From the NCBI RefSeq assembly GCF_016743335.1, contig NZ_WCJE01000008.1, forward strand, positions 1-64,000: a stretch of 64,000 nucleotides of DNA, read 5' to 3'. The DNA is from Streptococcus suis (GTDB lineage: Bacteria; Bacillota; Bacilli; Lactobacillales; Streptococcaceae). Both the position numbers and the translations under genes were made by a program. The notes under the pieces are model-generated. The model was given only the letters and a program-made list of their open reading frames with translations, searched no databases and was not told the DNA's origin. This document shows positions 25,782-34,880 of the stretch, one piece after another; the first letter of the stretch is position 1, and every line of letters starts with the position of its first letter.

Positions 25782-25889
25782 ACTCGGGCTACGGACTTTG
25801 TCAAAAAGAGAAACACTTCTTAGACGCAAGCGTCTTCATCAGGTTTCCTATTTTGACGGTGTCCGCTTAACGCCCTTAGTATCTTAGTT
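25782..25889 (+). repeat. Hairpin repeat E, copy 1
   Basis: Nested complementarity: GGGC/GCCC, then GGAC/GTCC, then GTCAAAA/TTTTGAC, then GAAAC/GTTTC, and an inner hairpin AGACG-CAAG-CGTCT. It ends with TTAGTATCTTAG. It shares flanks with copies at 25980-26073 and 35212-35337. Confidence 0.65.
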
Positions 25890-25924
25890 GAACTCGGGCT
25901 ACGGACTTTCCCCTAAATTATCAA

Positions 25925-25990
25925 ATATGAAAGGAAATGTTTAATTTAACTGTTTCGTTAAATTGAACCCGCCCGGAAGGCTCGGAAAAA
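25925..25990. repeat. Repeat copy R1b
   Basis: Second copy of the R1 type: TATGAAAGGAAATGTTTAAT, ATTTAAC...GTTAAAT palindrome, then CCCGCCCGGAAGGCTCG. Confidence 0.6.
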
Positions 25991-26073
25991 AGATAAACTG
26001 CCTAGGAAATCAGGATTTCCTGTCAGTTTCCTATTTTTCAGTTGCCTTCTAATCGGGCTTGGTATCTTAGTTT
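25987..26073 (+). repeat. Hairpin repeat E, copy 2, ending at the alaS start codon
   Basis: AAAAAGATAAAC ... AGGAAAT-CAGG-ATTTCCT ... GTTTCCTATTTT, with AAACTG/CAGTTT as outer stem, then GGGCTTGGTATCTTAG. The repeat's TATCTTAGTTT end is immediately followed by the alaS ATG, which leaves no room for a normal ribosome site. Confidence 0.65.
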
Positions 26074-28692
26074 ATGAAAAATTTATCTTCTGCTCAAATT
26101 CGTCAAATGTGGTTGGATTTCTGGAAATCAAAGGGTCACTCTGTTGAGCCTTCAGCAAATCTAGTCCCTGTTAACGATCCAACTCTTTTGTGGATCAATT
26201 CTGGTGTGGCAACTCTAAAAAAATACTTCGATGGCTCTGTTATTCCAGATAACCCACGGATTACAAATGCCCAAAAATCAATCCGTACCAACGATATCGA
26301 GAACGTTGGTAAGACAGCCCGCCACCATACCATGTTTGAAATGCTTGGTAACTTCTCTATCGGAGATTACTTCCGTGATGAAGCGATTGAATGGGGCTTT
26401 GAGCTCTTGACAAGCCCAGAATGGTTTGCTTTGCCAAAAGACAAGCTCTACATGACTTACTATCCTGATGATGTGGATTCATACAATCGTTGGATTGCCC
26501 TTGGTGTTGAGCCAAGCCACTTGATTCCGCTTGAAGATAACTTCTGGGAAATTGGTGCAGGTCCTTCTGGTCCAGATACGGAGATTTTCTTCGACCGTGG
26601 TACTGACTTTGACCCTGAAAACATTGGTATTCGTCTCTTGGAAAAAGATATTGAAAATGATCGTTACATCGAGATTTGGAATATCGTATTGTCCCAGTTC
26701 AACGCAGACCCAGCTGTTCCGCGTTCTGAGTACAAGGAATTGCCAAGCAAAAACATTGATACGGGTGCAGGTTTGGAGCGTTTGGCAGCTATTTTCCAAG
26801 GGGCTAAGACCAACTTTGAAACGGATCTCTTCTTGCCAATCATTCGTGAAGTAGAAAAGATTTCAGGTAAGACCTACGATCCAGATGGCGACAACATGAG
26901 CTTCAAGGTTATTGCAGACCACATCCGTGCCCTTTCTTTTGCTATTGGTGACGGTGCCCTTCCTGGAAATGAAGGTCGTGGTTATGTCCTTCGTCGTCTT
27001 CTACGTCGTGCTTCTATGCATGGTCAACGTTTGGGCATTACAGAGCCATTCTTGTACAAATTGGTGGAGACAGTTGGCAATATCATGGAAAGCTACTATC
27101 CAGAAATACTTGAAAAACGTGCCTTCATTGAGAAGATTGTTAAGAGTGAAGAAGAGTCATTTGCTCGTACTATCCATACAGGTTCACAATTTGCTGAGCA
27201 ATTGATGGATAAATTAGCAGCAGAAGGTAAGTCTGAGATTGATGGTCGTGACATTTTCAAACTCTACGATACCTATGGTTTCCAAGTAGAATTGACAGAA
27301 GAATTGGCTGAGCACCGTGGAATGACCCTTGATATTGCTGGTTTTGAAGCGGCTATGAAAGAGCAACAAGACCGTGCACGTGCCTCAGTTGTCAAAGGTG
27401 GTTCAATGGGTATGCAAAATGAAACCCTGGCTGCTATCACAGAAGAGTCGACCTTTGTTTACGGCCAAACAGCTCTTGAAGCAAGCTTATCTGTCATTGT
27501 GGCTGATAATGCGCGTACAGAAGCAGTCTCAGAAGGTCAAGCCCTCCTTGTCTTTGACCAAACACCATTCTATGCAGAAATGGGTGGTCAGGTTGCAGAC
27601 CATGGTTTTGTGAAAAATGCTGCTGGAGACATTGTTGCGACTGTCATCGATGTGCAGAAAGCACCAAATGGTCAACCATTGCACACAGTTGAACTGTCCG
27701 CAAGCATTTCAGTTGGTCAAACCTACACACTTGAAATCGAAACAAAACGCCGTAAGGGTGTTGAGAAGAACCACACAGCAACTCACTTGCTCCATGCAGC
27801 TCTTCACAATATTATCGGCGAGCATGCAACACAGGCTGGTTCCTTGAACGAGCAAGACTTCCTCCGCTTTGACTTTACGCATTTTGAGGCAGTTACTGCG
27901 GAAGAACTTCGTCGTATTGAAGAAGAAGTCAATGAGCAAATTTGGAATGCTATCCCAGTTGTGACAGTTGAGACAGATATTGACACAGCCAAGGAAATGG
28001 GGGCAATGGCTCTCTTTGGTGAAAAATACGGTAAAGAAGTCCGCGTTGTTACTATCGGTGACTATTCTGTGGAGCTCTGTGGTGGTACCCATGTTAGCAA
28101 CACCGCTGAAATCGGTATCTTCAAGATTTTGAAAGAAGAAGGTATCGGTTCAGGTACTCGCCGTATCATTGCGGTAACAGGCCGTGAAGCCTTCCTTGCC
28201 TATCGTGACCAAGAAGATGCCCTCAAAGAAGTAGCGGCAACTATCAAGTCACCGCAGATCAAGGAAGTGCCAAACAAGGTTGAAAGTCTTGCACAACAAG
28301 TTCGTGACCTGCAAAAAGAAAATGCAGCTCTGAAAGAAAAAGCAGCGGCAGCAGCTGCTGGTGATGTCTTCAAAGAGGTCAAAGATGCTAATGGCATTCG
28401 CTACATTGCTAGCCAGGTCCAAGTTTCAGATGCAGGTGCTCTCCGTACCTTCGCTGACAACTGGAAGCAGAAAGACTACTCTGATGTCTTGGTGTTGGTT
28501 GCGGCTATCGGCGACAAGGTCAATGTCCTTGTGGCAAGTAAGTCAAGCGATGTTCATGCAGGAAACCTCATCAAAGTCCTTGCGCCAATCGTAGCAGGTC
28601 GCGGTGGTGGTAAGCCAGACATGGCCATGGCAGGTGGTAGCGATGCGTCTGCTATCCAAAACCTCTTGAACAGCGTAGCGAAAAACTTATAA
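26074..28692 (+). CDS. alaS: Alanyl-tRNA synthetase
   Basis: 872 aa, full length. Class II catalytic part (residues 1 to about 240, with [15 protein letters not shown]), the tRNA-recognition region, the editing domain with HTATHLLH and CGGTH zinc ligands, and the C-terminal C-Ala domain with [13 protein letters not shown]. The start is fixed by alignment to the usual [12 protein letters not shown]-type N-terminus, but no Shine-Dalgarno is visible: the bases before ATG belong to a repeat. It may be expressed from the T-box leader through the LURP-one gene, or from a promoter brought by the repeats. Confidence 0.95.
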   Translation: MKNLSSAQIRQMWLDFWKSKGHSVEPSANLVPVNDPTLLWINSGVATLKKYFDGSVIPDNPRITNAQKSIRTNDIENVGKTARHHTMFEMLGNFSIGDYFRDEAIEWGFELLTSPEWFALPKDKLYMTYYPDDVDSYNRWIALGVEPSHLIPLEDNFWEIGAGPSGPDTEIFFDRGTDFDPENIGIRLLEKDIENDRYIEIWNIVLSQFNADPAVPRSEYKELPSKNIDTGAGLERLAAIFQGAKTNFETDLFLPIIREVEKISGKTYDPDGDNMSFKVIADHIRALSFAIGDGALPGNEGRGYVLRRLLRRASMHGQRLGITEPFLYKLVETVGNIMESYYPEILEKRAFIEKIVKSEEESFARTIHTGSQFAEQLMDKLAAEGKSEIDGRDIFKLYDTYGFQVELTEELAEHRGMTLDIAGFEAAMKEQQDRARASVVKGGSMGMQNETLAAITEESTFVYGQTALEASLSVIVADNARTEAVSEGQALLVFDQTPFYAEMGGQVADHGFVKNAAGDIVATVIDVQKAPNGQPLHTVELSASISVGQTYTLEIETKRRKGVEKNHTATHLLHAALHNIIGEHATQAGSLNEQDFLRFDFTHFEAVTAEELRRIEEEVNEQIWNAIPVVTVETDIDTAKEMGAMALFGEKYGKEVRVVTIGDYSVELCGGTHVSNTAEIGIFKILKEEGIGSGTRRIIAVTGREAFLAYRDQEDALKEVAATIKSPQIKEVPNKVESLAQQVRDLQKENAALKEKAAAAAAGDVFKEVKDANGIRYIASQVQVSDAGALRTFADNWKQKDYSDVLVLVAAIGDKVNVLVASKSSDVHAGNLIKVLAPIVAGRGGGKPDMAMAGGSDASAIQNLLNSVAKNL

Positions 28693-28703
28693 TATAGTCA
28701 GTG

Positions 28704-28746
28704 TATATCCCTTTGTTAAAGCAACTAGCAAGGGGATATCTTTCTA
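28704..28746 (+). terminator. Probable terminator after alaS
   Basis: ATATCCCTT pairs with AAGGGGATAT, followed by CTTTCT. Confidence 0.6.
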
Positions 28747-28766
28747 TTCTAAAATGAGGAGTACGT

Positions 28767-29219
28767 ATGGAACACATCAAAGATATTTGGCAAGAGTTGT
28801 ATGATCAGGCAAAAGTCCACTATGCTCCGCATTATGTTTCGCCTTTCATTTATTCAAACCATGTTGTTGCTGCAATTGAGGCAGAAGATGGACAAATTTA
28901 CACCGGTTATTGCTTTGAGGCAACAGCAGGTGTATTTCATCTTTGTGCAGAGAGAGCCGCTGCCTTTAATATGTTTCAGGATAGTGGTCAGACAGCGATA
29001 AAACGCATTATTGCCTTTCGAGATCAAGCGCCCTCTGGAGAGGGTTCGGGAATGCCTTGCGGAGCTTGCCGTGAATTTTTGATGCAACTGTCGGCTGATA
29101 ATGCACAGACAGAAATCATGGTTGATTTTGACAAACGAGAAACCATCACATTAGGCGAACTCATGCCTTGCTGGTGGGGTGAAGAAAGAATGCAAGCTGG
29201 TACAGATCACTTGGAATAA
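28767..29219 (+). CDS. Cytidine deaminase-family protein
   Basis: 150 aa. The zinc site is Cys60-Ala-Glu62 with Cys98 and Cys101 (PCGACRE), the three-cysteine arrangement of tetrameric cytidine deaminases. It acts in pyrimidine salvage if it deaminates cytidine; a blasticidin-S-deaminase-like or other nucleoside specificity cannot be excluded, since the N-terminal substrate loop (PFIYSNHVVAAIE) differs from classic Cdd. It stands alone, with a terminator on both sides. Confidence 0.8.
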   Translation: MEHIKDIWQELYDQAKVHYAPHYVSPFIYSNHVVAAIEAEDGQIYTGYCFEATAGVFHLCAERAAAFNMFQDSGQTAIKRIIAFRDQAPSGEGSGMPCGACREFLMQLSADNAQTEIMVDFDKRETITLGELMPCWWGEERMQAGTDHLE

Positions 29220-29223
29220 TAAA

Positions 29224-29259
29224 TGAACTCTTTTATCCTTTGGGTAGAAGAGTTTTTTG
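29224..29259 (+). terminator. Rho-independent terminator
   Basis: AACTCTT pairs with AAGAGTT, followed by TTTTT. Confidence 0.7.
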
Positions 29260-29271
29260 TATGGCATTCTA

Positions 29272-29361
29272 GTCAATTTGACAACATTCATAAACTTTTT
29301 GACAAAAATTATTATTTTTTTGACAAAGATACTTGTCAAAAAGAAAAAGAAGTGTTACAAT
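29272..29361 (+). promoter_or_regulatory. Promoter with three TTTGACA boxes spaced 21 bp
   Basis: TTTGACA occurs at 29277, 29298 and 29319, each exactly 21 bp apart. An inverted TGTCAAA at 29334-29340 makes a palindrome with the third box (TTTTTGACA...TGTCAAAAA). The first box is also half of GTCAA-T-TTGAC. A promoter overlaps: -35 TTGTCA (29333-29338), 17 bp, extended -10 TGTTACAAT (29353-29361). This looks like an operator array for a dimeric regulator. Confidence 0.7.
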
Positions 29362-29422
29362 GATATCAAGATAAAAATCAAAAGGGTTCATCTAATACGA
29401 TGAACAGATAAGGAGTCACCAA

Positions 29423-29620
29423 ATGAAACAACCCTTTATGATTACAGGAACAACCGTTGCGCGTGCAGTCGAAATAGTGTCCATTCTATTATTGGCTTAC
29501 ATTCTCCTTTCTGATTTGCTGGGATGGAGCGATATGGATACAGCTCTAATGACTACTCTAATTGCTTCAATTGCTTGTATCGAAGCAAGTTTACAGATGG
29601 AGAAAAAAGGAAATAAGTAG
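29423..29620 (+). CDS. 65-aa membrane protein
   Basis: First gene after the TTTGACA promoter; AAGGAGTC before the ATG. Two hydrophobic segments (residues about 15-33 and 40-57). No family recognised. It is followed by an even smaller hydrophobic peptide. Confidence 0.65.
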   Translation: MKQPFMITGTTVARAVEIVSILLLAYILLSDLLGWSDMDTALMTTLIASIACIEASLQMEKKGNK

Positions 29621-29633
29621 AAGGAGATAGACC

Positions 29634-29738
29634 ATGAAACGATACATTTCAGCAGATATGGCAGCGATTATGATTGCAGGAGCCTGTATTGTCGGATTAT
29701 TGATTGGAGTTGCTCTAGGTTTATTGAGTTTGAGCTAG
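29634..29738 (+). CDS. 34-aa single-span membrane peptide
   Basis: ATG with AAGGAGATAG upstream; MKRYISADMAAIMIAGACIV... is one Gly/Ala-rich hydrophobic helix. It lies 13 bases after the preceding gene and 22 before the next, so clearly within the operon. Function unknown. Confidence 0.6.
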   Translation: MKRYISADMAAIMIAGACIVGLLIGVALGLLSLS

Positions 29739-29760
29739 GTGAAATAGAAGGAGAAGAAAA

Positions 29761-30315
29761 ATGGAAAATAAAAAGAAATTATACGAAGTAGATGTTAGAA
29801 GCGATAAAAAGTTGGCAGCAAGGTTGTATGTAACTACAATTTTATTAGTGTTTCCGTTCTTTTGGCTATTTGGATTCATAGCTTCTAAAGTTGAGTTTCA
29901 AAAAGTCATGAATGAGTTGCAATTTATAGAAGCACTATTTATTTTTCTATTGCTTATTATCATGCATGAATGGATTCATGGACTGTTTTTTAAAATTTTT
30001 TGTCCCAAAAATCCAGTCAAATATGGAATTAAATGGAAAACAGGGATGGCTTATGCAATCAGTCTCAACTCCCTTTATAATCGTTTCCAAACAGTTGTAA
30101 TTGCCCTTGCCCCCTTCGTTCTTATTAGTTTGGGGTTGACAGCATCTGCAATGTTTGGTTGGCTTGATAAAGGGGCTTATCAGATTCTAGCAACCATGCA
30201 TTCAGCAGCTTGTATTGGGGATTTCTATTATACCTACTTACTGATGGCAAAATTCAAAGAGGTGGCGGTAGAAGTAGCTGTAACAGAAAAGAGCTTGATT
30301 ATCTACCAAGCCTAG
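29761..30315 (+). CDS. DUF3267 membrane protein with HExxH motif
   Basis: 184 aa with about four hydrophobic segments. The second ends in HEWIHG (His69, Glu70, His73), the zinc-binding form seen in DUF3267 putative metalloproteases. AAGGAGAAG upstream. It is in an operon with a regulator and two CPBP proteases, so three predicted membrane proteases sit together. Activity is inferred. Confidence 0.75.
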   Translation: MENKKKLYEVDVRSDKKLAARLYVTTILLVFPFFWLFGFIASKVEFQKVMNELQFIEALFIFLLLIIMHEWIHGLFFKIFCPKNPVKYGIKWKTGMAYAISLNSLYNRFQTVVIALAPFVLISLGLTASAMFGWLDKGAYQILATMHSAACIGDFYYTYLLMAKFKEVAVEVAVTEKSLIIYQA

Positions 30316-30327
30316 AAAGGAAAATTT

Positions 30328-30543
30328 ATGGAATATGTCTTAAAAAATCGGCTCAAGGAGTTGCGGGCACGGGATAGCCTCAACCAGACTGAGTTGGCAA
30401 AGTTAGCAGAAGTATCACGGCAGACCATTAGCTTGATTGAGCGGGGGGAATATACGCCCTCGGTGGTCATTGCCATGCGAATTGCTCAAATTTTTAACGA
30501 AAATGTGGAAAATGTTTTTCAATTAGTGGAGGTAGAAGAATGA
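30328..30543 (+). CDS. XRE-family HTH regulator (YozG-like)
   Basis: 71 aa, a lone helix-turn-helix: LNQTELAKLAEVSRQTISLIERG is the recognition unit (quoted here as helices 2-3). Such mini-Xre proteins typically precede membrane proteins of unknown function. Its stop overlaps the next start. It is a candidate for binding the TTTGACA array, though no direct evidence. Confidence 0.88.
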   Translation: MEYVLKNRLKELRARDSLNQTELAKLAEVSRQTISLIERGEYTPSVVIAMRIAQIFNENVENVFQLVEVEE

Positions 30544-31298
30544 AACAGGGGAAACAATTAACGACAAAACAAAGATGGATGAGGAATCTTACCTATTTAT
30601 TTTTAGGAGCAATTTTCGGTGCATTTTATGGCTTTTTTGGAGTATTGATTTCTAAGTTTGGATTACCGTCTTTTGTCAATCTAGATAACTTTCTATTTTG
30701 TTTGCGTATCATTACTTTTGTCATTTTCGCTGGAACCGTATATTTTATTCTTAAGGCTAATCAAACTCATAAACTTTACCATTCTATTTCAGATGAGGAT
30801 GAAGAACGTGTTGATGAGACATATATGAAAATGTTTCGTAACCTAGAATACGCGAACATATCTTTCAATGTTGCTGCGTCATTGACTCTTTTAAATTTAG
30901 GATTAGGTTTTGGAGTTACCTTCTTAGAAAAGGGGGCACTCATGTACGGGTCAATATTTGATGCAGTTTTCTATGTCATTCTTCACATTTCTCAGATTTT
31001 TATCATGAAATTAACTCAGAAAATTCGTGAATATAAGTTGTCTGTATTTGCTACGGTAAAAGAGGTGAAGGATTTTATGGAGGCTATGGATGAGGGAGAA
31101 AAACAAGCTAACTACGAAATGAGTTTTCAAATCGTTTTCACTCTGAATCAAATTGTTTTGCCAGGTTTGTATCTTTTCCTATTTGTACTTAGCATGCTAT
31201 TGCAGGAACGACAAATTACAGCCTTTCTAGTTGTTGCCTTTCTTCACATTTACATCAATGTCATGCAGGTTCGTATGGTTCGTCGTTATTTTAAATAA
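30540..31298 (+). CDS. DUF3169-like membrane protein
   Basis: 252 aa with about six hydrophobic segments and a charged loop (HSISDEDEERVDETYMKMF) that recalls DUF3169, a family commonly next to Xre regulators in streptococci. It overlaps the regulator gene by four bases. Function unknown; a sensor or inhibitor role for the regulator is possible. Confidence 0.6.
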   Translation: MKQGKQLTTKQRWMRNLTYLFLGAIFGAFYGFFGVLISKFGLPSFVNLDNFLFCLRIITFVIFAGTVYFILKANQTHKLYHSISDEDEERVDETYMKMFRNLEYANISFNVAASLTLLNLGLGFGVTFLEKGALMYGSIFDAVFYVILHISQIFIMKLTQKIREYKLSVFATVKEVKDFMEAMDEGEKQANYEMSFQIVFTLNQIVLPGLYLFLFVLSMLLQERQITAFLVVAFLHIYINVMQVRMVRRYFK

Positions 31299-31328
31299 GA
31301 ATTTTTGAAAGAGTTTTAGGTGATAGCT

Positions 31329-31838
31329 ATGAAAAAGGAAAATCTACACATTCGAGCAATTCGTTATTTCTATGATATTGTTGGCGAGTTAGACGAGATA
31401 TCTTATGCGACCTTGACGAATTTCGGCAACAATATGTATATGCTCTTTATGACAGTGACACTGGTCAGCTTCCTAGTTAGCTTTGCGCTGGGAGAGGATG
31501 TCAAGGGAATCAGCCTCTTCTTGACATTGGTTTATTCTCAATTCAAACAGGACGCCATTATCAAAAAGTTGGGTCTGGATAAATTGTTTGTTGCCAAGGA
31601 TGATGTAAAAATGGCTCGGAAGAAAATGATGAAACGAACTCTGTATCAAACCCTACAGATTGCTGTCTACAGTCTGCTAGTTAGTATTGGCCTTTGGCAG
31701 TTTCATATCCCACAAGAAAGTGGTACCTCTGCAGCGGAGTATTTTCAGTTTGTCACGCCCATGACAGTTGTCCTGCTGACTCTTGTTGGATTCCTTAGTT
31801 TCTATATTGTTAACCGTAAGAAAATCAAACTTATTTAG
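31329..31838 (+). CDS. DUF3278-like membrane protein
   Basis: About 169 aa from the ATG at 31329, with TTAGGTGAT upstream; a GTG at 31320 is less likely. The N-terminus, IRAIRYFYDIVGELDEI, and four hydrophobic segments match DUF3278 proteins, again commonly found with Xre regulators. Unknown role. Confidence 0.6.
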   Translation: MKKENLHIRAIRYFYDIVGELDEISYATLTNFGNNMYMLFMTVTLVSFLVSFALGEDVKGISLFLTLVYSQFKQDAIIKKLGLDKLFVAKDDVKMARKKMMKRTLYQTLQIAVYSLLVSIGLWQFHIPQESGTSAAEYFQFVTPMTVVLLTLVGFLSFYIVNRKKIKLI

Positions 31839-31857
31839 TTTAGATGGAGGTCAACTC

Positions 31858-32043
31858 ATGAAAGTCTTTATGAAAATTTATCTTGTCCTATTAATCGGTC
31901 TTGGTCTCTACGCAGTTGGCTATATTTTCGGAGAGTGGCTGGCTACTGGTCAAATTGATGTGTCAACCCTGAATATCCTCTTGCCGATGGTTTTGGGCTT
32001 GCCTGCTCTGCTATTGATCGAAAAAGAAAGTAATGAAAACTGA
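31858..32043 (+). CDS. 61-aa membrane protein
   Basis: ATG 31858 with ATGGAGGT upstream. Two hydrophobic segments separated by a short acidic loop. It ends just within the next frame's upstream region. No family recognised. Confidence 0.6.
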   Translation: MKVFMKIYLVLLIGLGLYAVGYIFGEWLATGQIDVSTLNILLPMVLGLPALLLIEKESNEN

Positions 32044-32068
32044 CTTAGTGTATGTGAAGGAGATTGCT

Positions 32069-32758
32069 ATGAATAGACTTGGAAGTGTCAAAGATTGGAA
32101 TGTGGTTAAAAATTGGAAGTTTCTCTTAGTGGGACTGGTTGTCGTTGCACTGAATGTATTGACCCAGATGGCTGTGTTTACCCTACCAAATTTTGATAGG
32201 ACTAACCTACTGATTGCTGCAGCGCTCATATTGCTTGCTGTATTGCTTGGTCTTATCTTGACTGGTAAATTAGGTCTGTGGAAAGGTGAGCAGAAGTGGG
32301 GGATGGGTGCGAATGTTGGTTTTATAGTCCTCGCCTTTATCGTTATGTTTGGTCTGAAAATAATCGGTGGGCAATTGATTATGATGGAAGAGGGATACGG
32401 TCAGACGACTGCCAATCAGGAAATTATCAATAATTCAGGCTTACCAACCTTAGTTTTGTTTCTCTTTACGGTTTTCTTTGCTCCAGTTTTGGAGGAACTG
32501 CTTTTCAGAGGGATTCTTATGGGGAAAGTCTTTGGTAAGGATTCGATTGTGGGATTATTGCTATCAAGTTTTCTGTTTGGACTTATTCACAATCCAATCA
32601 ATATCGGATCTTGGGTTGTCTATGGAGGTATGGGCCTGGTCCTGGGACTCGCCTATCGTATTTCTGGCAAATATACCAATGCACTTATTCTACACAGTCT
32701 GAATAATCTTATCGGATTTTTGTTGATGCTACTGATGCAGAGTTTAGGCTTGATATAG
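32069..32758 (+). CDS. CPBP-family intramembrane protease
   Basis: 229 aa from ATG 32069, chosen because GAAGGAG lies 7 bases upstream. Motifs complete: Glu142-Glu143/Arg147 (EELLFRG), His174 in GLIHNP and His209 in LHSLNN. Part of the operon with the Xre regulator. Family roles include bacteriocin self-immunity and peptide processing; the small hydrophobic peptides in this operon are possible substrates. Confidence 0.87.
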   Translation: MNRLGSVKDWNVVKNWKFLLVGLVVVALNVLTQMAVFTLPNFDRTNLLIAAALILLAVLLGLILTGKLGLWKGEQKWGMGANVGFIVLAFIVMFGLKIIGGQLIMMEEGYGQTTANQEIINNSGLPTLVLFLFTVFFAPVLEELLFRGILMGKVFGKDSIVGLLLSSFLFGLIHNPINIGSWVVYGGMGLVLGLAYRISGKYTNALILHSLNNLIGFLLMLLMQSLGLI

Positions 32759-32767
32759 GAGAAAAAT

Positions 32768-33085
32768 ATGGAACTATTTTTATGGATTATAGTAGGTTTT
32801 CTATTTTTCAATTCTCTATCAGATAGGAAAAAAGTGAAGCAGTTGCAAGCTAGGGTAAAAAAGTTGCAGAAAACTACAAAAGGAGAAAATCAGATGTCCG
32901 TTTTATTGAAAGAATTGGTCGGAAGTAAAGCTAAAATCCGCTTTGATGAGGAATTTTCTATTGCTTATGAATACACCATTTTGGCAGTTGATGAGGAATG
33001 GGTTAAAATTTCTCGTGAATTAGCGAATGGGGAGCTTGAAACCAAGTTGGTACGAGTCGATAATATTGTTGACTTGAGCTTTTAG
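32768..33085 (+). CDS. Membrane-anchored small protein
   Basis: 105 aa: an N-terminal membrane segment (residues 2-17), a coiled-coil-like basic stretch (KKVKQLQARVKKLQ), and a small beta domain (about residues 45-105). It lies between the two CPBP protease genes with 9-base gaps, so it belongs to the same operon. Function unknown. Confidence 0.65.
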   Translation: MELFLWIIVGFLFFNSLSDRKKVKQLQARVKKLQKTTKGENQMSVLLKELVGSKAKIRFDEEFSIAYEYTILAVDEEWVKISRELANGELETKLVRVDNIVDLSF

Positions 33086-33094
33086 GGAGGGATT

Positions 33095-33769
33095 ATGTTA
33101 AAATTTATCAAACACGTCGCATTACTATTTCTATACTTTGTTGCCTATCAAATTGCTTCAGGTTTTCTCATGGTAGGACCAACTTTACAAAGCATACCAG
33201 ATATACCTGCCCAGTTGATTGACAGTACAATTTGGATTTGTGCGATAATTGGTCTTGTTCTCTCCATTGCGCTCATTATTCTGTTATGGAAGTATATCTA
33301 TCCACGTCATTCTGTTGACTATCGTGTGACAGCTTCATGGTTCCATAAGATTCAATGGCCGATATTGCTCTATATTGCATTTTTTATCTTCCAATTTATT
33401 GTACCAGTCCCAGAAAGTGAAAACCAAAAGCTTGTGATCGAATTCGTATCAGCTTATCCCTTGATTGCATTTAGCTCAGTAGTGGTTTTTGCTCCAATTT
33501 TGGAAGAATTGATTTTCCGTGGATTTTTTGCGACCTATTTCTTCCCTAAAATGGCAGATATGAAGGCTGTTGGAATCTATCTACTTGTAACGGGGTCTTT
33601 ATTTAGTCTGGTCCATATGCCAGCAACGCTTCCCCAATTTTTGATTTATTTCACGATGGGACTCAATCTAGGTTGGCTCTATCTGATCAAACGTGATATT
33701 CGTTATCCGATTGCGCTACATATGCTCAACAACGGTATTTCTTATTTGATGATTGTATTTTTAGTATAA
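33095..33769 (+). CDS. CPBP-family intramembrane protease, second copy
   Basis: 224 aa. Motifs: Glu137-Glu138/Arg142 (EELIFRG), His174 in SLVHMP and His209 in LHMLNN. Clearly a distant paralogue of the protease at 32069. Last gene of the operon, followed by a terminator. Confidence 0.87.
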   Translation: MLKFIKHVALLFLYFVAYQIASGFLMVGPTLQSIPDIPAQLIDSTIWICAIIGLVLSIALIILLWKYIYPRHSVDYRVTASWFHKIQWPILLYIAFFIFQFIVPVPESENQKLVIEFVSAYPLIAFSSVVVFAPILEELIFRGFFATYFFPKMADMKAVGIYLLVTGSLFSLVHMPATLPQFLIYFTMGLNLGWLYLIKRDIRYPIALHMLNNGISYLMIVFLV

Positions 33770-33803
33770 AAAATAAGCAGCTCAGATTGAACTGCTTTTT
33801 TTG
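33768..33803. terminator. Bidirectional terminator
   Basis: AAAAAATAAGCAG and CTGCTTTTTTT enclose an 11-base loop between convergent genes. Confidence 0.75.
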
Positions 33804-33804
33804 A

Positions 33805-34764
33805 TTATAAACCGTAAAGATAATCATCGTCCTGCATAGCTTCCACTTCACCAAGAAGATAGCCGTTACCGACTTGAGAGAAGAAGTCGTGGTTAGATGT
33901 ACCGGTTGAGATACCGTTCATGATGATTGGGTTGACATCATCTGCTGAATCTGGGAAGAGTGGATCCTGACCCAAGTTCATGAGGGCCTTGTTGGCATTG
34001 TAACGAAGGAAAGTCAAGACTTCCTCAGTCCAGCCGACTGCGTCATAGAGGGAGCGTGTGTAGCCTTCTTCATTTTCGTAAAGTTGGTAGAGCAGGTCGT
34101 ACATCCAGTCACGGAGTTTATCTTGTTCTTCCTCGGACAATTCATTGAAACCAAGCTGGAACTTGTAACCGATGTAGGTACCATGCACAGACTCGTCACG
34201 GATGATCAGCTTGATGATTTCTGCAACGTTGGCCAGCTTGTTGTTACCAAGGTAGTAGAGTGGCGTGAAGAAACCAGAGTAGAAGAGGAAGGTTTCTAGG
34301 AATACGCTGGCAACTTTCTTCTCAAGTGGTGTACCTGTTTCGTAGATTTCATTGATAATCTTTGCTTTGCGTTGCAAGTATTTGTTGCTGTTGGTCCATT
34401 CAAAGATGTCTTCAATCTCAGACTTGGTATTCAAGGTTGAGAAGATAGAAGAGTAAGACTTGGCATGGACTGACTCCATGAATTGGATGTTGTTGTAAAC
34501 AGCTTCTTCGTGCGGTGTACGAATATCGTTGCGGAGGGCTTGGACACCTGTTTCAGATTGTAGAGTATCCAAGAGAGTTAATCCACCAAAGACCTTACCA
34601 ACTAGGTCTTTTTCTTCAGCAGTAAGTTTACGCCAGTCATCCAAGTCGTTTGATAATGGGATACGTGTATCGAGCCAGAATTGCTCGGTCAACTTTTCCC
34701 AAGTTGACTTGTCAATCACATCCTCAATGGCGTTCCAGTTTATGGCTTTGTAGTAGGTTTCCAT
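33805..34764 (-). CDS. nrdF: Class Ib ribonucleotide reductase, small subunit
   Basis: 319 aa from METYYKAINW at 34764; an adjacent ATG at 34767 is equally possible. Carboxylate/His metal ligands are seen in DTLQSETG, ESVHAKSYS and RDESVHGTY, and the radical Tyr should lie after ESVHAK. Together with NrdE it makes dNDPs aerobically with a Mn or Fe cofactor. No nrdI lies nearby. It is separated from nrdE by a terminator-like hairpin and about 0.9 kb of repeats, so its supply may be uncoupled from nrdHE. Confidence 0.94.
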   Translation of the reverse strand: METYYKAINWNAIEDVIDKSTWEKLTEQFWLDTRIPLSNDLDDWRKLTAEEKDLVGKVFGGLTLLDTLQSETGVQALRNDIRTPHEEAVYNNIQFMESVHAKSYSSIFSTLNTKSEIEDIFEWTNSNKYLQRKAKIINEIYETGTPLEKKVASVFLETFLFYSGFFTPLYYLGNNKLANVAEIIKLIIRDESVHGTYIGYKFQLGFNELSEEEQDKLRDWMYDLLYQLYENEEGYTRSLYDAVGWTEEVLTFLRYNANKALMNLGQDPLFPDSADDVNPIIMNGISTGTSNHDFFSQVGNGYLLGEVEAMQDDDYLYGL

Positions 34765-34824
34765 CATATTCTCTTTCTTTTTCTTATACTTCAAATATTA
34801 TATCACAAATAGATAGTAGCCTGT

Positions 34825-34852
34825 AAAAAAATCCCCTAAAAGGGATTTTAAT
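34825..34852 (-). terminator. Hairpin with T-run upstream of nrdF
   Basis: On the minus strand AAAATCCC pairs with GGGATTTT and is followed by TTTTTTAC. It would stop transcripts coming from nrdE before they reach nrdF. Confidence 0.65.
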
Positions 34853-34880
34853 CGATTGCTTATTAGTTGCTTCACGTGTT

